Assembly (NCBI RefSeq): GCF_001722335.1
Contig: NZ_MIHA01000027.1
Coordinates: forward strand, 1 to 64,000
Direction of reading: 5' to 3'
Source of the DNA: Mycolicibacterium flavescens
GTDB lineage: Bacteria > Actinomycetota > Actinomycetes > Mycobacteriales > Mycobacteriaceae
DNA length: 64,000 nt
A model generated the notes under the pieces. It made no database searches. It was not told where the DNA came from and saw only the letters and a program-made list of their open reading frames with translations. Shown here piece after piece: positions 24,610 to 32,795 of this stretch (the first letter of the stretch is position 1; the number at the start of each line of letters is the position of its first letter). The position numbers were made by a program, and so were the translations under genes.

Positions 24610-26892
24610 TCACAAGCCCTTGGGCCGGGTGCCGATGACGCCGTCGGCGGCCAGCGCGGCCAGCTCTTCGGCAGTGACCCCGCACAGTTCGGTGAGCACC
24701 TCGCCGGTGTGCTCCCCCAGCGTCGGCGGAGGGCGCCGCAGCCAGCGCTGCACACCGTCGAGACGGGTGAACGGCGGGCACGGGTACAGGTTCTCGCCGG
24801 TGCTCGGATGGGTGAGGCTTTCGAAGAAACCGCGTTGGCGCAGTTGCGGGTTCGCGATGACCAGCGACGGTGAGATCACCACTTCCGCCGGGACCCCCGC
24901 CGCGGTGAGTGTTTCGGCGGCCTCCTCGGCGTCGCGGGCGGCCAACCAGCCGGCGACCTCGTCGTCCAGCCCGCCGGCCAGTTCGGCCAGCGCGGCGCAC
25001 TCCCGTTCGGTGCGGGCCGTCACCGCCACCCAGTTGTCCTCCCCCGCACAGCGGTAGACGTCCTGCACCGCGGGGCCGTGTCCACGGTTGCCGCGGCGGT
25101 GCATGAGCCGGCCGAACACCGCGTGTTCGATGATCTGGATCGCGGTGACGTTGAGGACGGTCTCGATCATCGGCACCTCGACGAGTTGCCCCACACCGGT
25201 GCGTTCGGTGCATTCGAGGGCGGCGAGCACCGCGAACGCCGCGTGTGCACCGGCCAGCGGATCGCATGCCCCGCGGGGTGCGACGGGTGGGCCGTCCTCC
25301 TGACCGGTCACCCAGGCCAGGCCGGCGATCTGCTCCATGGTGGGGGCGAACCCGACGCGGTCGCGCCACGGGCCGTCGAGCCCGAACGCGGGCATCCGCA
25401 CCACCACCAGCCGGGGGTTGAGCTCCAGCAGCGCCTGCGCTCCGAGACCGAACTGTTCCATCACCCGCGGTGAGAAGTTCTCCACCACGACGTCGGCCTG
25501 GCCGATCAACCGTCTGATCAGTCGCCGGCCCGGCTCCGACTGCAGGTCCAGGGTGACCGACCGCTTGTTGGTGTTCATCGCGTGGAACACCCAGCCGTAC
25601 TCCCACCAGTCGTCGACGTCGTCGCGCATACCGCCTGAGAAGCGGATGCCGTCCGGACGCTGGATGGACTCGATCTTGATGACGTCGGCCCCGAACGCGG
25701 CCAGGGCGTGGGTGGCGGCCGGGCCGGCCCAGAAGGCGGTGAAGTCGATGACCCGGATACCGTTGAGCGGCAAGCTTTCCGACGAGTTCGGCGAGTCCGA
25801 TACGCGCGGCTCCCAGTGAGGGCCGGCCCCGTCGTCGAGCACGGGCGCCGGGCGCACCGGCGCGGGAGCGGCCGCCGACATCCGCCACGGCGGGCGCGGC
25901 TGCGGGAAGCCGGCCGGGTGGTCGACAAAGACGCCGCGCTCACGCAGGTGGTCCATCTGCGCGATGGTGGCGCCGTTTCCGATCGGGGCCAGCGGCAGCC
26001 GGAACAGTTGCCCGAGTTCGACGATCTCCGCAACCGTGCGTTCGGCCATCCAGGGCCCGATGCGTTCGCGGATCCAGTCCCGGTAATCCCAGCGGCCGAT
26101 CTGGAATTGCAGCTGCGGAACCTCGGTCAGCTCCGGGCATTCCACCATCGAGGCGAAGTCGAGCCACTGCTGGCCGGTCACCATGCTGATCCCCACGTAG
26201 CCGTCCCTGGCCGGTTCGATCGACGGCACCTCGACTGAGCGCCGCACCGGCGGAACCTGAAGCAGCGCCGAATGCAGCCACTCACCGCTCTGCATCAGCG
26301 TGATCGCCTCGAGGACCGACATGTCGAGGTGGCCGCCGGCGCCGCCGCCGAGCACCCGACGGCGCAGCGCGAGCGCGCCGTACGCGGCCCACACCCCGGC
26401 CATGTACTCGCCCAGCTCACCTCCGATGGAGATCGGCGGGCCGGCGGGATCACCTCGGAAACCGGTGAGGCCGCTGGCCGCCTGCAGGGTGAACTCGCTG
26501 GCCGGTCGCCGCGCCCGGGGTCCTTCGCGGCCGAAGTCGGAGATCGTGATCACGATGCAGCGCGGTGCCGCGTCCAGCAGTGCGGCCGGATTGACGCCGT
26601 CGGCGTGACCGGTGACGATCACGATGTCGGCGGCGGCCGCCAGGTCACTGGAAAACGTTGTGATGCTGCGCTTTCCGGCGTTCAGGTAGCTGAACAGCGG
26701 CGAAGCTCCCCCGTCGTCGATGGGTGCGCCGGTGACGGTCACGCGGCGCAGCGGATCACCCTGCGGCGGCTCCACCTTGACCACATCGGCTCCGGCGTCG
26801 GTCAGCAGCTTGCCGCAGTAGGCGCCGGCGATCCGGTCACTGATCTCGACGACCCGCACGTCGTGCAGCGGGGTGGGCGCTGGCTGACTCAC
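24610..26892 (-). CDS. tandem-domain CaiB/BaiF (family III) CoA-transferase
   Basis: A 760-residue protein made of two complete family III CoA-transferase units, about residues 8-340 and 375-745, joined by a Pro/Ala linker. Each starts with the family opening (LHDVRVVEISDRIAGAYCGKLLTDAGADVVKVE and LNGIRVIDFTAFWAGPAATHALAAFGADVIKIE). The catalytic Asp is present in unit 1 (Asp190 in GHLDMSVLEA) but is Glu572 in unit 2 (QLVEVPMIETV). It would move CoA onto a carboxylic acid intermediate. The GTG at 26892 lies five bases after AGGAG. It is divergent from the FadR-type regulator gene. Confidence 0.9.
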   Translation of the reverse strand: MSQPAPTPLHDVRVVEISDRIAGAYCGKLLTDAGADVVKVEPPQGDPLRRVTVTGAPIDDGGASPLFSYLNAGKRSITTFSSDLAAAADIVIVTGHADGVNPAALLDAAPRCIVITISDFGREGPRARRPASEFTLQAASGLTGFRGDPAGPPISIGGELGEYMAGVWAAYGALALRRRVLGGGAGGHLDMSVLEAITLMQSGEWLHSALLQVPPVRRSVEVPSIEPARDGYVGISMVTGQQWLDFASMVECPELTEVPQLQFQIGRWDYRDWIRERIGPWMAERTVAEIVELGQLFRLPLAPIGNGATIAQMDHLRERGVFVDHPAGFPQPRPPWRMSAAAPAPVRPAPVLDDGAGPHWEPRVSDSPNSSESLPLNGIRVIDFTAFWAGPAATHALAAFGADVIKIESIQRPDGIRFSGGMRDDVDDWWEYGWVFHAMNTNKRSVTLDLQSEPGRRLIRRLIGQADVVVENFSPRVMEQFGLGAQALLELNPRLVVVRMPAFGLDGPWRDRVGFAPTMEQIAGLAWVTGQEDGPPVAPRGACDPLAGAHAAFAVLAALECTERTGVGQLVEVPMIETVLNVTAIQIIEHAVFGRLMHRRGNRGHGPAVQDVYRCAGEDNWVAVTARTERECAALAELAGGLDDEVAGWLAARDAEEAAETLTAAGVPAEVVISPSLVIANPQLRQRGFFESLTHPSTGENLYPCPPFTRLDGVQRWLRRPPPTLGEHTGEVLTELCGVTAEELAALAADGVIGTRPKGL

Positions 26893-26978
26893 ACCGTCTC
26901 CTGTCTTCACTATCTTTGCAGTTATTGTCAGATAGCCGGTCCCGGTGGGTGCGCTATCGCTGTTAATATTGCCAAGAC

Positions 26979-27788
26979 ATGACGACGCTGGGGATCGGTC
27001 CTGAGGCGCGCCGTCGGCTCGGAGCCCGGCGGACCGCCGAGATCGTCGCCGACGAACTGCGACGGCAGATCATCGAGGGTGAGCTCGTCGACGGCGACCT
27101 GTTGCCGCGCCAGGACGTGCTCGTCGAGCAGTTCGGTGTGAGCCTGGTGTCGTTGCGGGAAGCGTTGCGAATACTGGAAACCGAAGGCCTGATATCGGTG
27201 CGGCGTGGCAACCGGGGCGGCGCCGTGGTGCATGCACCGGCCGAGGCCAACGCGGCCTACATGCTGGGGCTGCTGCTGCAGAGCGACTACGTTCCGTTGG
27301 CGGACCTCGGCACCGCACTCCAGGAACTCGACCCGATGTGCGCGGCGCTCGCGGCCCGCCGACCCGACCGCGACAAGACCCTCGTCCCCAAGCTGCGGGA
27401 GCTCAACGACGCGATGGCCCAGCACATCGGGGACGGCGCGCGGTTCACCGAGATCGGTGGGCAGTTCCACGACGAGATCATCCGCGAGTGCGGCAACCAC
27501 ACGATGGTCGCGGTGGTCGGCAGCCTCGAGACGTTGTGGACCGGGCACCTGAACTGGTGGGCGCAGGAGAGCGCCGCCAAGGGCGAGTACCCGGCGATGA
27601 ACAAGCGTCGGGTCGCGTTGGGCGTCCACACGAAGATCACCGATGCGATCGAAGCCGGTGACGCCGACCGCGCCCGCAAGTTGGCCGCTCGCCACGTCGC
27701 CGACACCCAGACCTACCTGCTCTCCGGTGATCCCGAGCAGCGGATCGTGGCGCTCTCACCTCAGGCGCTGGCTCAGCGTCGTCAGTGA
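26979..27788 (+). CDS. FadR-subfamily GntR transcriptional regulator
   Basis: A 269-residue regulator. The N-terminal winged helix (about 18-88) has TAEIVADELRRQIIEGELVDGDLLPRQDVLVEQFGVSLVSLREALRILETEGLISVRRGNRGG, and the C-terminal all-helical FCD domain carries the likely metal/ligand residues in HDEIIRECGNH and a His in GVHTKITDAIEAGD. These proteins usually sense a carboxylate or acyl-CoA. It is divergent from the CoA-transferase gene, so it likely controls that gene and its own operon with the SDR that follows 10 bp later. Ligand unknown. Confidence 0.9.
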   Translation: MTTLGIGPEARRRLGARRTAEIVADELRRQIIEGELVDGDLLPRQDVLVEQFGVSLVSLREALRILETEGLISVRRGNRGGAVVHAPAEANAAYMLGLLLQSDYVPLADLGTALQELDPMCAALAARRPDRDKTLVPKLRELNDAMAQHIGDGARFTEIGGQFHDEIIRECGNHTMVAVVGSLETLWTGHLNWWAQESAAKGEYPAMNKRRVALGVHTKITDAIEAGDADRARKLAARHVADTQTYLLSGDPEQRIVALSPQALAQRRQ

Positions 27789-27798
27789 AAGGTACGCG

Positions 27799-28518
27799 GT
27801 GCGAACGGCTTTGATCACCGGTGGTAGCGGCGGGATCGGAAAGGCTTGTGGCCGCAGGCTGGTCGAAGCCGGCTACGACGTGGTGCTGACCGCGCGCCGG
27901 GAAGCCCCTCTGCGAGCGGCAGCGGAGGAACTCGGTGCCCGCTACGTCGTCGCCGACGCCGCCACCCCGCAGACTTTCGCCCCGGCCGTCGAAGCGGCGG
28001 AGTCGATCGGGCTGGTGGTGCACGCCTCGGGGGTTCTCGGCGGAACCTATGCGCGCAAGCAGACTTTCGAGCAGTGGCGCGCGATCATGTCGGCCAACCT
28101 CGACTCGTGCTTCGCGGTGACCTCCGCGGCGCTGCCTCGGATGGCGCCCGGGTCGCGCTTCGTGTTCATCTCCTCGTCGGCCGCGCACGAACCGATGAGG
28201 GCGCGCACGGCGTACTCCGCGGCCAAGGCCGGGATGAACGCGTTCGCCGGCGCGCTGGCACAGGAAGTCGACCGCGACGGAATCAGCGTGCACCTCGTGA
28301 CGCCGGGACCGGTGGAGACCGAGATGCTGGCCGATGTGCCGTTCGAGATGTACGCGATCCGGGCGGCCGACGTCGCCGACGCCGTCGTCTGGCTCGACAC
28401 CCTGGACCCGTCGGTGGAGGTGCCCGAGATCAGGTTGCACGCCGTCACCCGCGGACCGTCGGCGCGTCCACCGGTGGTTCCCTTGGAGGTGCAGCGCCGC
28501 GGTCAGTCCAGCCGGTAG
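27799..28518 (+). CDS. short-chain dehydrogenase/reductase
   Basis: A 239-residue SDR with cofactor motif TGGSGGIGKA, Arg-rich adenine loop (TARREAPLRAA) favouring NADP(H), substrate Ser in ISSSAAHE and the Tyr-x3-Lys pair in AYSAAKAG. It starts at GTG 27799, seven bases after GAAAGG and 10 bp after the regulator stop, so it is the second gene of that operon. It would oxidise or reduce a hydroxyl/keto group on a cluster intermediate. Its end overlaps the convergent amidohydrolase gene by 16 bases. Confidence 0.87.
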   Translation: MRTALITGGSGGIGKACGRRLVEAGYDVVLTARREAPLRAAAEELGARYVVADAATPQTFAPAVEAAESIGLVVHASGVLGGTYARKQTFEQWRAIMSANLDSCFAVTSAALPRMAPGSRFVFISSSAAHEPMRARTAYSAAKAGMNAFAGALAQEVDRDGISVHLVTPGPVETEMLADVPFEMYAIRAADVADAVVWLDTLDPSVEVPEIRLHAVTRGPSARPPVVPLEVQRRGQSSR

Positions 28519-29567
28519 AAGCGTGCCGCGTTACGGGCGCCGACCTTGCGCCGCGCGGAGTCGGACAGGTCGCCGCGTCCGCGCAGCGGTTTGGTGCTTT
28601 CCGGCCAGTCCCCGCTCCAGAGCGGATAGTGGCTGGCGAACATCAGGAAATCCTCGCCCAGCACATCGATGACGCCTGACAGAAGCGGTTCGCCCGCAGC
28701 GCAGGTGACCCAGATGTTGCCCGCCGCTAGGTAGTCGTAGGGATCGCGTCGCCAGCCGCCCTCGATCCAGTCACCGCGTTTGACGAAGTGGCTTCGCAGA
28801 CGGTCGATGAAGTACGGCAGCCAGCCCGCCCCGGCGTCGAGGAACGCCACCCGCAACCCCGGATGCCGGTCGAAGACGCCGCCCGATACCAGAGACGTCA
28901 TCGCCGACATCTGGTCGAACGGCGAGCCGATGCTGTGCACCTGGACGTAGTTGGTGAACCGGTCGACGCCGATCTTCGGCATGTTCATCCCCGCTGCGCC
29001 GTGGATGCCCAGCGGCATGTCGAGGTCGACCGCCGCGGCGTAGAACGCGTCGAGGTCGGGATGGTCGAGGTTCTTCGACCGCAGCCCCGGCGGCACATGG
29101 GTGGCCACCAGCCCGAGGTCCTTTGCCTCACGCATGATCTCGATGGCGGTGGCGCCCATCTCGATCGGGGTGACCGCGACGCCGTACAGCCGGCCCGGCG
29201 CCGTGGCGCAGTAGTCGGCGAGCCACTGGTTGTAGAACCGGGCGAAACCGGCGGCGAAGCCCGGATCCCGCAGGGTCGGGGTGCACAGCCCGAGGCTCGG
29301 ATACAGCACCATCGCGTCGATGTGGTCGCGTTCGGCGTCGCCGACGACGCCCGCCGGCGTGCGGCAGTTCAGACCGGGCGCCGTCGTCAGACCGTGGTCG
29401 ATAGGGCACCCGGCGCCCGGGCCGGTCGGTTCGGGGTACTGCCTGCCTTCGATGACCAGCCCGAGGCCGTCGGTGCGGGGCGCGATGTGCCGCGGCCAGC
29501 GCTGCATCGCCTGGACTGCCAGCGATGCACCCTCGGCGACGTGTCCGTCGGCATCGATGATCCGCAT
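28503..29567 (-). CDS. amidohydrolase-2 family protein with altered metal motif
   Basis: A 354-residue TIM-barrel protein of the ACMSD-like amidohydrolase-2 family, usually a decarboxylase or hydrolase acting on ring-cleavage products. It keeps the opening IIDADGHVAE, the central GIHGAAG and FLDAGAGWLPYFIDRL. The late metal motif, normally close to S/T-D-Y-P-H-W, reads ASHYPLWSGDWP here, so the Asp is His and the His is Leu. That may change metal binding or activity. It lies alone on the minus strand, convergent with the SDR gene. Fold is clear; reaction is not. Confidence 0.82.
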   Translation of the reverse strand: MRIIDADGHVAEGASLAVQAMQRWPRHIAPRTDGLGLVIEGRQYPEPTGPGAGCPIDHGLTTAPGLNCRTPAGVVGDAERDHIDAMVLYPSLGLCTPTLRDPGFAAGFARFYNQWLADYCATAPGRLYGVAVTPIEMGATAIEIMREAKDLGLVATHVPPGLRSKNLDHPDLDAFYAAAVDLDMPLGIHGAAGMNMPKIGVDRFTNYVQVHSIGSPFDQMSAMTSLVSGGVFDRHPGLRVAFLDAGAGWLPYFIDRLRSHFVKRGDWIEGGWRRDPYDYLAAGNIWVTCAAGEPLLSGVIDVLGEDFLMFASHYPLWSGDWPESTKPLRGRGDLSDSARRKVGARNAARFYRLD

Positions 29568-29662
29568 CAGTTTGCCAAAAGTAGCAGGTTGAGGCGAAAC
29601 GCCAGCCCAGTCCGGGCAATGTTGCGCTCAGGCGCGGTGCGGAAACCGCTGGTGCGCGGCGG

Positions 29663-29899
29663 CTAATACTGCCCGAGCGGGCGGCAGACGTTGGTGATCG
29701 GGTTCCAGTACTCGCCCGGCGCGCACGCCAGCGGGACCGTCGCCACCGGTCCGCGGCAGACGTTGTCGACCGGATCCCACCAGCCGCCCGGGCAGTTCAG
29801 CGGTTGCGCCGCGGCGGACGGAGCCATCAGCAGGGAAAGGGCCGCGACCGGAGCAGCAGCTGCGGTGGCGACCATCGCACGACCAATGATCTTGTTCAT
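29663..29899 (-). CDS. small secreted protein with two C-x-G...N-V-C-R repeats
   Basis: A 78-residue exported protein. The signal peptide is MNKIIGRAMVATAAAAPVA followed by LSLLMAPSAAAQ. The 47-residue mature part consists of two copies of a motif, CPGGWWDPVDNVCRG and CAPGEYWNPITNVCRP, each with two cysteines 12-13 apart, two aromatics and an Asn-Val-Cys-Arg end, joined by PVATVPLA. Each copy could be a disulfide loop. I start at ATG 29899 (MNKIIG). No function is recognised; similar small repeats occur in mycobacterial secreted proteins. Confidence 0.72.
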   Translation of the reverse strand: MNKIIGRAMVATAAAAPVAALSLLMAPSAAAQPLNCPGGWWDPVDNVCRGPVATVPLACAPGEYWNPITNVCRPLGQY

Positions 29900-29961
29900 G
29901 CGACGAGCTTGCCCCGAACCCGTCTGGTCCAAACAGCCGGGGTGCCCGAATCTTCGGGGGC

Positions 29962-30026
29962 AGAACACCGTCAAGGGAAGAACGCCGTCAAGGGAAGAAC
30001 GCCGTCAAGAAAAGAACACCGTCAGG
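29962..30026. repeat. four-copy 17-bp tandem repeat
   Basis: Three full and one partial copies of a 17-base unit (AGAACRCCGTCAAGGGA; last G's vary to A) run end to end from 29962 to 30026. The final copy includes the stop codon of the P450 gene at 30022. The unit is not a hairpin, and it carries no frame of its own. It is a short minisatellite-type array (VNTR-like) at the end of a gene. Confidence 0.7.
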
Positions 30027-31230
30027 AGACAACCACGTCGAGGCGCTCCCACCCGCGCACCGTGGACGTGGGCGCGAGCCGGGCTGTCGCAGGGTCGATG
30101 TCCCACTCGGGCCACCGGTTGAGCAGTTCGTCGAGGGCCACCCGCCCCTCGAGCCGCGCGAGGTTGGCGCCCAGGCAGTAGTGCACCCCTTTACCGAAGG
30201 TGATGTGGCTGATGTTTTCGCGTCGGATGTCGAACACGTCGGGCCGGTCATAGCGGCGCGGGTCGCGGTTGGCCGCCCCGAACATCAGCAGGATCGCCGC
30301 ACCGGCGGGCGCGGTGCGGCCGTGCGCCTCGAAGTCGCGTGTCACCAGCCGGGCGACGTTGTGGCCGGTCGGCTCGAAGCGCAGCGTCTCGTCGACGGCG
30401 CGCGTCAGCAGCGTGCGGTTCTGCACCACCTCGCGACGCTGGTCGGGGTGCTCGGCGAGCACTTTCGCCAGCCAGCCGATCAGCCGGCCCGTGGTCTCGT
30501 TGCCCGCTCCCGCGACGACCTGCGTGTAGTGCAGCACCTCTTTGCGGGTGAGCTTGCGGGTCACCCCGTTCTCGTCTTCGAACTCGACGTTGAGCAGCGC
30601 GGTCATCAGGTCGTCGGACGGGTTCTGCGCCCGCCAGTCGACGTAGTCGGCGTAGATGCTGCCGTCGGCGATCTTGTCGGCCCGCACCACTTTCATCGGT
30701 GAGCCGGGCTTGGTCCGCAGGCTGGCGTCGTTGGCGTCGCGCACCGAGATCTGCTCGGATTCCGGTATGCCCAACAGCATTCCGATCACGCGCATCGGCA
30801 TCATCGAGGCCAGTTCGGCGATGATGTCGAAGCGGTCGGACCCGACCAGCGGGTCAAGGCAGTTGACGCAGTACCGCCGGATCTGGTCTTCGAGCTCGGC
30901 CATGCGGCGCGGGGTGAACACCCGCGACATCAGACCGCGCAGCATCGTGTGGACCGGCGGATCCTCCATCATCATCACGCCTTTGGGCATGTCGAACTGC
31001 GACTGGATGAGTTCGAGGATGTCGCCGCGGCTGTTGGAGAAGGTCCGCCAGTCCAGCAGTGCGCGTTCGACGTCATCGTGTCGCGACAACGCCCAGAAGT
31101 CGTACTGCTCGTTGTGATACAGCGGCGCCTCTTCGCGGAGACGCTCGTAGATCGGATACGGGTCGGCGACGATGTCCACCCGGTACGGGTCGTAGTAGAC
31201 GGTGTCGTCGGTCCGCTCGGTGACGGTCAT
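30022..31230 (-). CDS. cytochrome P450 (second of two)
   Basis: A 402-residue P450. The heme Cys is Cys352 in FGKGVHYCLGANLA, the I-helix has VVAGAGNETTGRLIGW with normal AGxET, and the K-helix motif is DETLRF. Its ATG at 31230 follows GAGGAG, which overlaps the stop of the SDR gene 10 bp upstream, so SDR and P450 form an operon under the TetR-type regulator. The paired SDR would oxidise the alcohol the P450 makes. The end of the gene runs into a short tandem repeat. Confidence 0.93.
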   Translation of the reverse strand: MTVTERTDDTVYYDPYRVDIVADPYPIYERLREEAPLYHNEQYDFWALSRHDDVERALLDWRTFSNSRGDILELIQSQFDMPKGVMMMEDPPVHTMLRGLMSRVFTPRRMAELEDQIRRYCVNCLDPLVGSDRFDIIAELASMMPMRVIGMLLGIPESEQISVRDANDASLRTKPGSPMKVVRADKIADGSIYADYVDWRAQNPSDDLMTALLNVEFEDENGVTRKLTRKEVLHYTQVVAGAGNETTGRLIGWLAKVLAEHPDQRREVVQNRTLLTRAVDETLRFEPTGHNVARLVTRDFEAHGRTAPAGAAILLMFGAANRDPRRYDRPDVFDIRRENISHITFGKGVHYCLGANLARLEGRVALDELLNRWPEWDIDPATARLAPTSTVRGWERLDVVVS

Positions 31231-31240
31231 CGTTTCTCCT

Positions 31241-32077
31241 CTACTTCAGGAGGCTGCCGGCATCCACGGGCAGCGGCACACCGGTGATGTAGCGGGCTTC
31301 GTCGGAGGCCAGGAACAGCACGGCGTTGCTGATGTCGACGGGCTCCACCCACGGGATCGGCAGGAAGTGGAACGACTGGCAGATCGGCGCGAGGTCGTCG
31401 GGTCCCGGGTTCTCCAGGTCCGGACGAAACAGCCGGTAGGTCGGCTCGTTCATCAGCAGCGGGGTGCACACATGGGTCGGGTGCACGCTGTTGACCCGGA
31501 TCGAGTGCTGCCCGAGTTCGACGGCGAAGGTGCGCATCAGCCCGACGACACCGTGTTTGGCCGCGATGTAATGACCGACCTGCGGGTAGGCCTTGGTGCC
31601 ACCGACCGAGCTGGTGAGGATGATCGAGCCGCCGCGCCCGCCGGCCAGCAAGTGCGGGACGGCGGCCTTGACGGTTTTCCACACCCCGCCGAGGTTGACG
31701 TCGATGGTCTCGTCGAAGCGGTCCTCGGCCATCTTGTGCAGTTTGACTCCGGTGGTGCCGATACCGGCGTTGCCGACGACGATGTCGAGCCGGCCGAGTT
31801 GTTCGACGCCGCCGTCGACGGCCGCCTTGAGCGCGTCGTAGTCGCGCACGTCGACCTCGGCGGTCACGATGCGGCGGTCGAGGTTCTTGACCATGTCGGC
31901 GGTCTCGGCGAGATCCTCGGGGGTGGCGGCCGGTGCGGTCGAGTCGGCGAATCCGCGGCAGATGTCGACCGCGATGATGTCGGCGCCCTCCTGGGCCAAC
32001 CGCACCGCGTGGCTTCGTCCCTGCCCGCGTGCCGCGCCGGTGACGAATGCGACCTTGCCTTCTACTCGACCCGTCAT
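31241..32077 (-). CDS. mycofactocin-type SDR (NAD-dependent alcohol dehydrogenase)
   Basis: A 278-residue SDR with cofactor motif VTGAARGQGRSHAVRLAQEGADIIAVDIC, Ser in TSSVGGTKAYPQVGHY and Tyr-x3-Lys in YIAAKHG. The insertion between strand 2 and helix C (CRGFADSTAPAATPEDLAETADMVKN) and the long ending with CTPLLMNEPTYRLFRPDLENP are marks of the TIGR03971 subfamily, whose tightly bound NAD is thought to be recycled by mycofactocin. It heads an operon with the P450 and is divergent from the TetR gene; a perfect palindrome lies between. Confidence 0.88.
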   Translation of the reverse strand: MTGRVEGKVAFVTGAARGQGRSHAVRLAQEGADIIAVDICRGFADSTAPAATPEDLAETADMVKNLDRRIVTAEVDVRDYDALKAAVDGGVEQLGRLDIVVGNAGIGTTGVKLHKMAEDRFDETIDVNLGGVWKTVKAAVPHLLAGGRGGSIILTSSVGGTKAYPQVGHYIAAKHGVVGLMRTFAVELGQHSIRVNSVHPTHVCTPLLMNEPTYRLFRPDLENPGPDDLAPICQSFHFLPIPWVEPVDISNAVLFLASDEARYITGVPLPVDAGSLLK

Positions 32078-32093
32078 CGGCGCTCCCCTCGCG

Positions 32094-32113
32094 TGTTGGG
32101 CGATCGCCCAACA
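32094..32113. promoter_or_regulatory. 20-bp perfect palindromic operator
   Basis: TGTTGGGCGATCGCCCAACA is a 20-base perfect palindrome in the 50 bp between the SDR/P450 operon and the TetR gene. It ends 14 bases before the TetR ATG and begins 16 bases before the SDR start. Location and symmetry fit a TetR dimer repressing both units. Confidence 0.75.
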
Positions 32114-32127
32114 TCTAGGCTGGCGCC

Positions 32128-32715
32128 ATGTCTAGCAGCCCCGTCGGCGAGCGGTCAAGGGGTGGGCGCGAGTCATCGGCCCGGGCCGCGCTGATCGAGG
32201 CGACGGCCCAGGTCATGCTCGAGGAGGGCTACGCGGCAGCCACATCCAGGAGGGTGGCGGCCCGGGCCGGGGTGAAGCCCGCGCTCGTGCACTACTACTT
32301 CCCGAGCATGGACGATCTGTTCCTGGCGGTGCTGCGCGACGGCGCGGAGGCCAACCTGGCGCGACAGCGCGAGGCGCTCGCCGCCGATGGGCCGCTGCAC
32401 GCGCTGTGGTGGCTCAACAGCACCCACGGCGCGCGGCTGTTCATGGAGTTCGTGGCGCTGGCCAATCACCGCAAGGCCATCCGCAGCGAGATCGCGACGT
32501 ATGCCGAGCGATTCGGCGAGGCCGAAGAGGCGGTGGTGACCGCGGCGATGAGCGCCCACGGTATCGACCGCGACGCGTTCCCGCCGGTGGTGATGTCTAT
32601 GATCATCACCAGCCTGGCCCGGATCGTTTTGCTCGAGCGCGGGCTCGGCATCACCCGTGGACACGCCGAGGCGGAAGCGTTCGTCGAGCGCTATCTCGAC
32701 CGGCTCGAACCGTGA
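32128..32715 (+). CDS. TetR-family transcriptional regulator
   Basis: A 195-residue regulator. The N-terminal helix-turn-helix (about 18-65) has ARAALIEATAQVMLEEGYAAATSRRVAARAGVKPALVHYYFPSMDDLFLAVLR, with the family's VHYYF signature. The C-terminal domain (80-190) is helical with ligand-pocket aromatics (ALWWLNSTHGARLFMEFVAL). It is divergent from the mycofactocin SDR gene and reads toward the mmpS-mmpL operon; the perfect palindrome just upstream is its likely site. It may sense a substrate of the P450 pathway, since the mmp genes have their own promoter 60-80 bp on. Confidence 0.92.
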   Translation: MSSSPVGERSRGGRESSARAALIEATAQVMLEEGYAAATSRRVAARAGVKPALVHYYFPSMDDLFLAVLRDGAEANLARQREALAADGPLHALWWLNSTHGARLFMEFVALANHRKAIRSEIATYAERFGEAEEAVVTAAMSAHGIDRDAFPPVVMSMIITSLARIVLLERGLGITRGHAEAEAFVERYLDRLEP

Positions 32716-32776
32716 GCATCGTGGTCGGAATTGTGACCTGGATCACGGCACTGCGCCGGGGGTGACCAGCAGCACG

Positions 32777-32795
32777 ATAACTTGAGTTAACCTAG
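32777..32795. promoter_or_regulatory. weak IdeR-like iron box and promoter upstream of mmpS
   Basis: ATAACTTGAGTTAACCTAG matches 12 of the 19 positions of the remembered IdeR consensus TTAGGTTAGGCTAACCTAA, with the right half nearly intact (TAACCTA). A TTATAC -10-like hexamer at 32810-32815 lies 17 bases after TTAACC. The mmpS4/mmpL4 genes of M. tuberculosis are known to respond to iron, which makes the reading plausible but not proved. Confidence 0.35.
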
